NCBI GenBank assembly: GCA_023487865.1
Contig: JAMDBG010000113.1
Span: 1-11,922 of the forward strand
DNA from: Deltaproteobacteria bacterium
GTDB lineage: Bacteria > Desulfobacterota > Syntrophia > Syntrophales > UBA5619
Direction of reading: 5' to 3'
Length of the DNA: 11,922 nt
The number at the start of each line of letters is the position of its first letter. Positions within the stretch are counted from its first letter, which is position 1. The notes below the pieces were generated by a model. The model had not been told where the DNA came from and did not search any database. It saw only the letters and a list, made by a program, of their open reading frames with translations. The position numbers and the translations under genes were made by a program. Below are positions 7,497-11,922 of the stretch, piece after piece.

Positions 7497-10148
7497 CTAC
7501 ATGAACATCCCGATCGTGAATTCCCACCGGCTGGCGGATTCATCCTCTTTTCGGTCGAGGACATACCCCCATTCCAGACGGAGGGGGCCGATCGGAGAGT
7601 ACCACCGGATCCCCACACCGGCCGTTTTCCGCATATCAGCCAGGGAATAGCCGCTATCCCAGGAGTTGCCGGTATCGAAGAAGACAAGGCCCTTCATTCC
7701 GGCGTTCTTTATCAGCGGGAAAATATACTCGATATTGAAATTCAGCATCGTGAGACCACCGATGACGTCCCCCGTGAGGGGATCCTTCGGTCCCACTTCC
7801 CGTAACCCCCGCAGGGAGTTGATTCCGCCGAGGTAATACCGTTCGAAGATCGGAACCTCCTTCCCCTCATTGGGCTGCATGTAGCCGATCCGTCCGCGGA
7901 CACCGACCACTGTGTCAAGGGGCAGTGGGAAAAACCAGGCGGAGGTCATACCGTAACGGGTGAAACTGACGTCACCCAAAAGGATTCCGCCGGTATGCTC
8001 CACCGAGGCGCTGTTCTTTGATCCGGTGGAGGGGAACATCGCATCGTCCGTCGAGTCCCTGGTGACGCTGAGGGTGACGCCGCTGCTCGTCGATCGGCCT
8101 GCCTGTTTTTTTATGTAATAGGAGGCCGTATCCAGGACATTTTTTACATCGTCCACGGAGAAACGGTACCCGACATAGCCGGTCACGTACTGCCAGAGGG
8201 GATAACCCAATGTAGCCCCTGCTCCCGTGGTGTCGAGCCGGTAAGAATCGTATTCGCGGTAGAGGTTCCAGAGTTCGAGCTTGCTCCAGAGGGGCATGTC
8301 GAAGAGCCAGGGCTCGATGAAGGAGAGGTCGTAAAGCTGGGTGTTGGAACCGATGCTCGCCTTGAGACTCAGGATCTGTCCCCGGCCGAAGAGGTTCTGC
8401 TGGGAAACCTGGGCCGAAACGACGGCATGATCGATGGCGCTGTATCCGGCGCCGACGCTGAAGATCCCCGTCGGTTTCTCCTTGACATGGATATTTACGT
8501 CCGTCAGGGTTTCATTGGGACCCTTTTCTGCCTGGAATTCGACCTCTTCGAAAAACCGCAGCCGATTCAGTGCCATATAGCTTTTCTTGAGTTTGGTCCG
8601 GTTGTAGAGATCTCCTTCGATCACGGAGAGTTCACGGCGGATGACCTTGTCGCGTGTCTTGGTGTTTCCCGTGATGTTGATCCGGTTGAAATAGACCAGC
8701 TTCCTTTTGGTGACTTCGTAGGTGACATCGACGGTCTGGGTCTGCTCCTGCGGTTCGGTACGGGGCGTGATGTCGGCGTTGGCGAAGCCTTCGTCATTGC
8801 AGACCTGCGTCAGATAATCCATGTCTTTCATGATCGCTTCGCGGTCGTAGAAATCCTTCCTTTTGATCTGGAGTTTCGCCAGCAGGTCCGCCCGGGGAAT
8901 GGTTAATTCGTCGCCGGTGATTGCCACTTTGCCCACGCGGAACTGCCTCCCCTCCGAAACGGGGATCTTGATCGTGATCCCATCCCGGTCATAGCTGATC
9001 TCGGGATCACTAACCTGGGCGTTGATAAAGCCGTTGTTCAGATAGAATGCCTTGATCTTGCCCACATCCTGTTTCAATTGGTCTTTCTTGAGGAGTCCGG
9101 AGTCGGTGAAGAAGTGAAAGATGCCCCATTCGTTTGTGGTCATCATGTTCTTCAGTTCCTTCGTGGTGAAGGTCCGGTTTCCCTCGAAGACGATGTTCCG
9201 GATGAAGAGTTTTTCATTTTCGATGATGGTGATCACGATGTGGACGTCCCGCTCGCCGCTCTTCTCGATAGCGTAACGGATCTCGGCGTTATAGAACCCC
9301 TTGCCGTCGTAAAGGGTCTTGATCTTTTCCATATCGCCCTTGAGTTTTTCGGGATTTACGGTCTGCCGGTTCCTGACGGACATGACGCCTTCAATCTCGT
9401 CCCGTTTCAACACCTTGTTCCCGTTGATCCGTATCTCGGTGATCATCGGTTTTTCCACAACGATGAAGGCGATCACCTTTCCCCCGGCGCTATCCGTTAC
9501 CTCCGCAGTGACGTCATCGAAATAGCCCAGCTTGAAGATGGCCTTGATGTCGGTGGAAAGGTCCGCCTCGGTCACGAGATCCCCCACGGTGCTTTTCAGG
9601 GCCTGCTTGATAACACTGCTCTCGATCTTGCGGTTGCCCCTGAATTCGATTCGGGCGATCCTCTGTTCGGGGGAGATCCTGCTCCGGATGTCCATCTGCA
9701 GCTGAGTCAAAATGGCGCCGAGGCGCTGCCGGCCCTTCCCCTGAACAAAGACGCCCGGCAATACTTTTCCCGTGTGGACTTCGATCAGCCGTACATCCAC
9801 ACTGATCTGCTCGCCGAACTCGGAGAAGCTCCCTGTAATGGTATAGGCGGCGCCGGTCTGTCTGCCTACTGCCAGTGCCAGGGCATCGTCGATACGCTTC
9901 CCGGTGGTAGCGGCGATGACGGCACCCTTTTCGACGAGACGGAGGCTTTTCGCTTTCAGAAGCTCCGTGGCCAGACCCTGATAGACGGTTTCCCGGAGGT
10001 CGGCGGTCCTTTCCGCGGAGGTGCTGTTGATTTCAAAGGGAAACAGAGCGACTATCTTAAGATTTTCTGCTGCCCTCCCCCAAGCCGGCCAGAGGAGAAT
10101 CGTCACCAGAAGCATCACAGCGCCTGTAAAAAAGCCTTTTCTATTCAC
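7497..10148 (-). CDS. bamA: Outer membrane protein assembly factor BamA with extra N-terminal TolB-N/CsgG-like domain
   Basis: BamA folds and inserts beta-barrel proteins into the outer membrane. With the GTG at 10148 the protein is 883 residues. It has a signal peptide (Arg3/Lys4, hydrophobic 6-20, cleavage near A26-A27), an extra domain (about 30-150) starting KIVALFPFE and containing TGAAYTITGSFSE, five POTRA repeats (about 163-234, 235-313, 314-402, 403-483, 484-560), and an Omp85 barrel (562-883). The L6 motif, usually VRGF/Y, reads LRGL (779-782), and the C terminus ends in Phe-Met instead of an aromatic. An ATG at 10178 would add acidic residues before the signal peptide, whereas the GTG has GGAAGG (10159-10164) 10 nt upstream, so it is preferred. 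It overlaps the lolD stop by 8 bases. The extra domain makes it longer than the approximately 810-residue E. coli protein. Confidence 0.95.
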   Translation of the reverse strand: MNRKGFFTGAVMLLVTILLWPAWGRAAENLKIVALFPFEINSTSAERTADLRETVYQGLATELLKAKSLRLVEKGAVIAATTGKRIDDALALAVGRQTGAAYTITGSFSEFGEQISVDVRLIEVHTGKVLPGVFVQGKGRQRLGAILTQLQMDIRSRISPEQRIARIEFRGNRKIESSVIKQALKSTVGDLVTEADLSTDIKAIFKLGYFDDVTAEVTDSAGGKVIAFIVVEKPMITEIRINGNKVLKRDEIEGVMSVRNRQTVNPEKLKGDMEKIKTLYDGKGFYNAEIRYAIEKSGERDVHIVITIIENEKLFIRNIVFEGNRTFTTKELKNMMTTNEWGIFHFFTDSGLLKKDQLKQDVGKIKAFYLNNGFINAQVSDPEISYDRDGITIKIPVSEGRQFRVGKVAITGDELTIPRADLLAKLQIKRKDFYDREAIMKDMDYLTQVCNDEGFANADITPRTEPQEQTQTVDVTYEVTKRKLVYFNRINITGNTKTRDKVIRRELSVIEGDLYNRTKLKKSYMALNRLRFFEEVEFQAEKGPNETLTDVNIHVKEKPTGIFSVGAGYSAIDHAVVSAQVSQQNLFGRGQILSLKASIGSNTQLYDLSFIEPWLFDMPLWSKLELWNLYREYDSYRLDTTGAGATLGYPLWQYVTGYVGYRFSVDDVKNVLDTASYYIKKQAGRSTSSGVTLSVTRDSTDDAMFPSTGSKNSASVEHTGGILLGDVSFTRYGMTSAWFFPLPLDTVVGVRGRIGYMQPNEGKEVPIFERYYLGGINSLRGLREVGPKDPLTGDVIGGLTMLNFNIEYIFPLIKNAGMKGLVFFDTGNSWDSGYSLADMRKTAGVGIRWYSPIGPLRLEWGYVLDRKEDESASRWEFTIGMFM

Positions 10149-10812
10149 CGTAGTAAATCCTTCCGTCGCGCAGACCAATCTGCTGGGACATGCGGCAAGC
10201 CAGTGACTCGTTGTGAGTGACCACGATCAGTGTGATCCGCTTCGTCTTGTTTAATGTAATCAGGATCTCTTCTATCTTTATTCCGGTTTCCGTGTCAAGA
10301 TTTCCCGTGGGTTCATCCGCAAGGAGGATCTCCGGCTCGAGGATGAGCGCACGGGCGATGGCGACCCGCTGCTGTTCCCCGCCGGAGAGTTCTCCGGGTT
10401 TGTGGGTCATCCGGTCGCCCAGTCCCACTTCGTTGAGAATCGCCTCCGCCTTTCGCCGCGCCTCGGGTTTCGAGACTCTCCGGATCAGGGCGGGCATCAT
10501 CGTGTTCTCCAGAGCGTTAAATTCGGGCAGAAGGTTGTGAAACTGGAAAACGAAGCCGATCTTCTGGTTCCGGAAGGCGGAAAGCCTCTGTTCCGGCCAG
10601 GTAAATACATCGACGCCGTCGAACAGGACGGTGCCGGATGTCGGATGGTCAAGAGTGCCGAGGATATGGATCAGTGTGCTCTTCCCCGATCCGGAGACCC
10701 CCACCACGGCCAGGGATTCTCCTGTTGCGATATGGAAGTTCAGCCCCTTGAGGACTTCAATTTTCAGCCCATCCTTGAGGAAGGTTTTGTTGAGGTTTTC
10801 GACCCGGATCAT
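10141..10812 (-). CDS. lolD: Lipoprotein-releasing system ATP-binding protein LolD
   Basis: LolD is the ATPase of the LolCDE-type complex, which extracts outer-membrane lipoproteins from the inner membrane and hands them to LolA. The 223-residue protein is a complete MacB/LolD-type ABC domain: Walker A GVSGSGKST (38-46), Q-loop Gln90, signature LSGGEQQ (142-148), Walker B ILLADE (162-167) with Glu167, D-loop GNLD (170-173) and switch His200. The ATG at 10812 has AGGGAAG (10818-10824) 5 nt upstream. It lies 60 bases after the lolC-type permease gene and overlaps the bamA GTG by 8 bases. ABC subunits of this subfamily also serve MacB-like transporters, but the adjacent LolC/E permease and the bamA/lpx context support LolD. 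All catalytic residues are present. Confidence 0.93.
   Translation of the reverse strand: MIRVENLNKTFLKDGLKIEVLKGLNFHIATGESLAVVGVSGSGKSTLIHILGTLDHPTSGTVLFDGVDVFTWPEQRLSAFRNQKIGFVFQFHNLLPEFNALENTMMPALIRRVSKPEARRKAEAILNEVGLGDRMTHKPGELSGGEQQRVAIARALILEPEILLADEPTGNLDTETGIKIEEILITLNKTKRITLIVVTHNESLACRMSQQIGLRDGRIYYGE
10159..10164 (-). promoter_or_regulatory. Ribosome binding site deciding the bamA start
   Basis: GGAAGG on the minus strand ends 10 nt before the GTG at 10148 and lies inside the 3' end of lolD. It favours the GTG over the upstream ATG at 10178, and the GTG product begins directly with a standard signal peptide. Confidence 0.6.
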
Positions 10813-10872
10813 ACCTGCTTCCCTGCCGCCCCATCAGGGGCCATCTGCTGCTTTCTGTCGGTGTTCCCGTTT

Positions 10873-11583
10873 TTATTCATAGCGCAGCGCCTCTGCCGGA
10901 TCGAGGCGGGAAGCCCGCCAGGAGGGATAAATCGTTGAGATAAAACTGATCAGTATCGTCCCTGCGATGATGATCCCCACATCGCCGAAGTTCACTTGCG
11001 AGGGTAGTTCGCTCAGGTAGTAGACGTCCCCGGGGAGGATCTTGAAACCGAAGAGTTTCTCAACGAAGCGCGAGAGGGCCTCCAGATTGAAGGCGACGGC
11101 CAGTCCCGCGAGACTGCCGGAAAGGGTACCGATTGCCCCGACGATCAATCCCTGAAAAATGAAGATCTTCATGATTCCCGCCCGCGTGGCGCCCATCGTC
11201 TTGAGGATGGCAATATCCTTGTTCTTCTCCATGACGATCATGATCAGAGCGCTGATGATGTTGAACGCCGCGACCAGGACGATCAGGGACAGGATGATGA
11301 ACATCACCCGCTTCTCCAGTTTCAGGGCCGAAAAGAGGTTTCTGTTCATTTCCATCCAGTTTCGGCCCCAATAAGGGTAACCCAGCTTGTTTTCGATCGC
11401 TTTTGCAATCTTGTCTGCCTTATAGATATCGTCGACCCGGATCTCGATGCCTGTGACGAGGTCGCCCATGTTCAGGAACTCCTGGCAGGTCTTCAGGGAG
11501 ATATAGGCAAGCGTCGAATCATATTCATAAAAGCCGGATTCAAAGATACCCACCACGACAAAAGGCTTCATTCTCGGGATCAA
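10873..11583 (-). CDS. lolC: LolC/LolE-type permease, C-terminal part only (gene broken at an inversion junction)
   Basis: This encodes the C-terminal 236 or so residues of a lipoprotein-releasing permease. Recognisable homology runs from LIPRMKPF (codons starting at 11583) through VVGIFESGFYEYDS, a periplasmic segment, then the FtsX/MacB membrane domain: a helix around VMFIILSLIVLVAAFN, the cytoplasmic KDIAILKTMGAT loop, two further helices, and the usual ending SRLDPAEALRYE. The open frame continues to an ATG at 11625, but those first residues are antisense to the plus-strand fragment and do not look like LolC, so that ATG is not a real start. The first transmembrane helix and most of the periplasmic domain are missing from this strand; the periplasmic part appears inverted next to it. 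A complete family member is about 400-430 residues. Separated from lolD by 60 bases. Confidence 0.88.
   Translation of the reverse strand: MIPRMKPFVVVGIFESGFYEYDSTLAYISLKTCQEFLNMGDLVTGIEIRVDDIYKADKIAKAIENKLGYPYWGRNWMEMNRNLFSALKLEKRVMFIILSLIVLVAAFNIISALIMIVMEKNKDIAILKTMGATRAGIMKIFIFQGLIVGAIGTLSGSLAGLAVAFNLEALSRFVEKLFGFKILPGDVYYLSELPSQVNFGDVGIIIAGTILISFISTIYPSWRASRLDPAEALRYE
11570..11583. repeat. Inversion junction; 14-base shared segment readable as LolC in both directions
   Basis: ATTCTCGGGATCAA on the plus strand encodes ILGI(N), the start of the plus-strand LolC fragment. Its reverse complement TTGATCCCGAGAAT encodes LIPR(M), the start of the minus-strand fragment. Both peptides look like conserved LolC/E sequence at different places in the protein. 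The intact gene would then contain these 14 bases as an inverted repeat about 0.4 kb apart, and the join lies inside one copy. The second copy is inferred, just beyond the right edge. Confidence 0.7.
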
Positions 11584-11922
11584 TTCCCATGTCATCGTGA
11601 TGGAGCACGGCGGCGGAATGCGCAATTATTCCCTGGTGATGCAGGAGGCGGCCAACGTACCCGGCGTCGTTGCCGCCACCCCTTTCATCTACAGCCAGGC
11701 CATGCTGAAAAACGGGAACAATGTGACCGGCATCGTCCTGAGAGGTCTCTCCCTGGATGACGCCCTGAAGGTCATCAATCTGGGGAAGTTCCGGGAGGGG
11801 AAATTGGAATATCTCCGGGATGGGGTGCGGAATATCCCCGGCCTGAAGCCCGAGCATTCCGATCTCCCGGGAATCATCATCGGTCGCGAGCTGGCGAAAA
11901 ACCTGGGGGTTTTCCTCTTTGA
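11570..11922 (+). CDS. lolC: LolC/LolE-type permease, periplasmic part, in inverted orientation (open at window edge)
   Basis: The plus strand is open for 117 codons from 11570 to the window end and reads as the first half of a LolC/LolE periplasmic domain. It has ILGINSHVIVMEHGGG at the start, then PGVVAATPFIYSQAML, TGIVLRGL, and LPGIIIGRELAKNLGVFL near the edge. In family members this block precedes the LIPRMKPF block that starts the minus-strand fragment, with roughly 20-30 residues between them. It is therefore the missing upstream piece of the same kind of gene, turned round. Its ATG at 11600 is internal, and there is no ribosome binding site or signal/TM1 region before ILGIN. I infer that this is not an independent gene. 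Whether it continues into the inverted lolC remainder or into a second copy of the C-terminal half lies beyond the window. Confidence 0.85.
   Translation, partial: MLGINSHVIVMEHGGGMRNYSLVMQEAANVPGVVAATPFIYSQAMLKNGNNVTGIVLRGLSLDDALKVINLGKFREGKLEYLRDGVRNIPGLKPEHSDLPGIIIGRELAKNLGVFLF

Noticed and set aside
10149..10178. ATG at 10178 as the bamA start
   Set aside because: It would add ten residues including Glu ahead of the signal peptide and a 38-base overlap with lolD; the GTG at 10148 has a good ribosome binding site and gives a normal signal peptide.
10828..10841. GCCCC-loop-GGGGC hairpin between lolC and lolD
   Set aside because: The stem is only 5 bp and no U-tract follows on the minus strand, so it is not a terminator; a role in masking the lolD ribosome binding site cannot be supported.
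11584..11625. ATG at 11625 as the start of a short minus-strand permease
   Set aside because: The residues encoded before LIPRMK are the antisense of the plus-strand LolC fragment and lack a signal or first transmembrane helix, so this start is an accident of the junction.

Overview
The window is part of a cell-envelope biogenesis cluster from a Gram-negative bacterium, with every recognisable gene but one fragment on the minus strand. Read in transcription order (right to left) it carries lolC (broken), lolD, bamA, skp/ompH, lpxD, lpxA, a Gfo/Idh/MocA oxidoreductase, lpxB, msbA and lpxK (cut by the left edge). Combining lolCD, bamA-skp and lpx genes in one run, with an oxidoreductase between lpxA and lpxB, recalls Desulfobacterota / former Deltaproteobacteria (Geobacter- or Syntrophales-like). 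That placement is inference; there is no rRNA or other strong taxonomic marker here. The DNA is moderately GC-rich, and long antisense open frames shadow most genes.

Layout: 1-976 lpxK (partial); 1038-2780 msbA; 2777-3937 lpxB; 3934-4959 oxidoreductase; 5043-5816 lpxA; 5813-6892 lpxD; 6889-7422 skp; 7497-10148 bamA; 10141-10812 lolD; 10873-11583 C-terminal part of lolC on the minus strand; 11570-11922 the preceding periplasmic part of the same protein family on the PLUS strand. Four junctions are 4-base ATGA/GTGA overlaps and one is an 8-base overlap, so most of the cluster looks translationally coupled. No gap exceeds 300 bases. No RNA gene, CRISPR array, transposase or convincing terminator was seen, and the operon promoter must lie to the right of the window.

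Function: LpxA, LpxD, LpxB and LpxK are lipid A (Raetz pathway) enzymes. MsbA flips the lipid A-core across the inner membrane. Skp and BamA escort and insert outer-membrane beta-barrels. LolC/LolD release lipoproteins from the inner membrane. The oxidoreductase sits where GnnA is found in Acidithiobacillus, so a 3-amino sugar variant of lipid A is possible.

The strongest anomaly is at the right end. lolC is split at about 11570-11583 into two oppositely oriented halves, and they meet in a 14-base stretch that encodes conserved-looking residues of the family in both directions. This is either a real inversion between short inverted repeats or a fold-back (chimeric) assembly junction. Other points of note are a BamA with an extra TolB-N/CsgG-like domain before its POTRAs and an altered L6 motif (LRGL), a run of ten G in lpxB, and the absence of fabZ and lpxI from their common positions.
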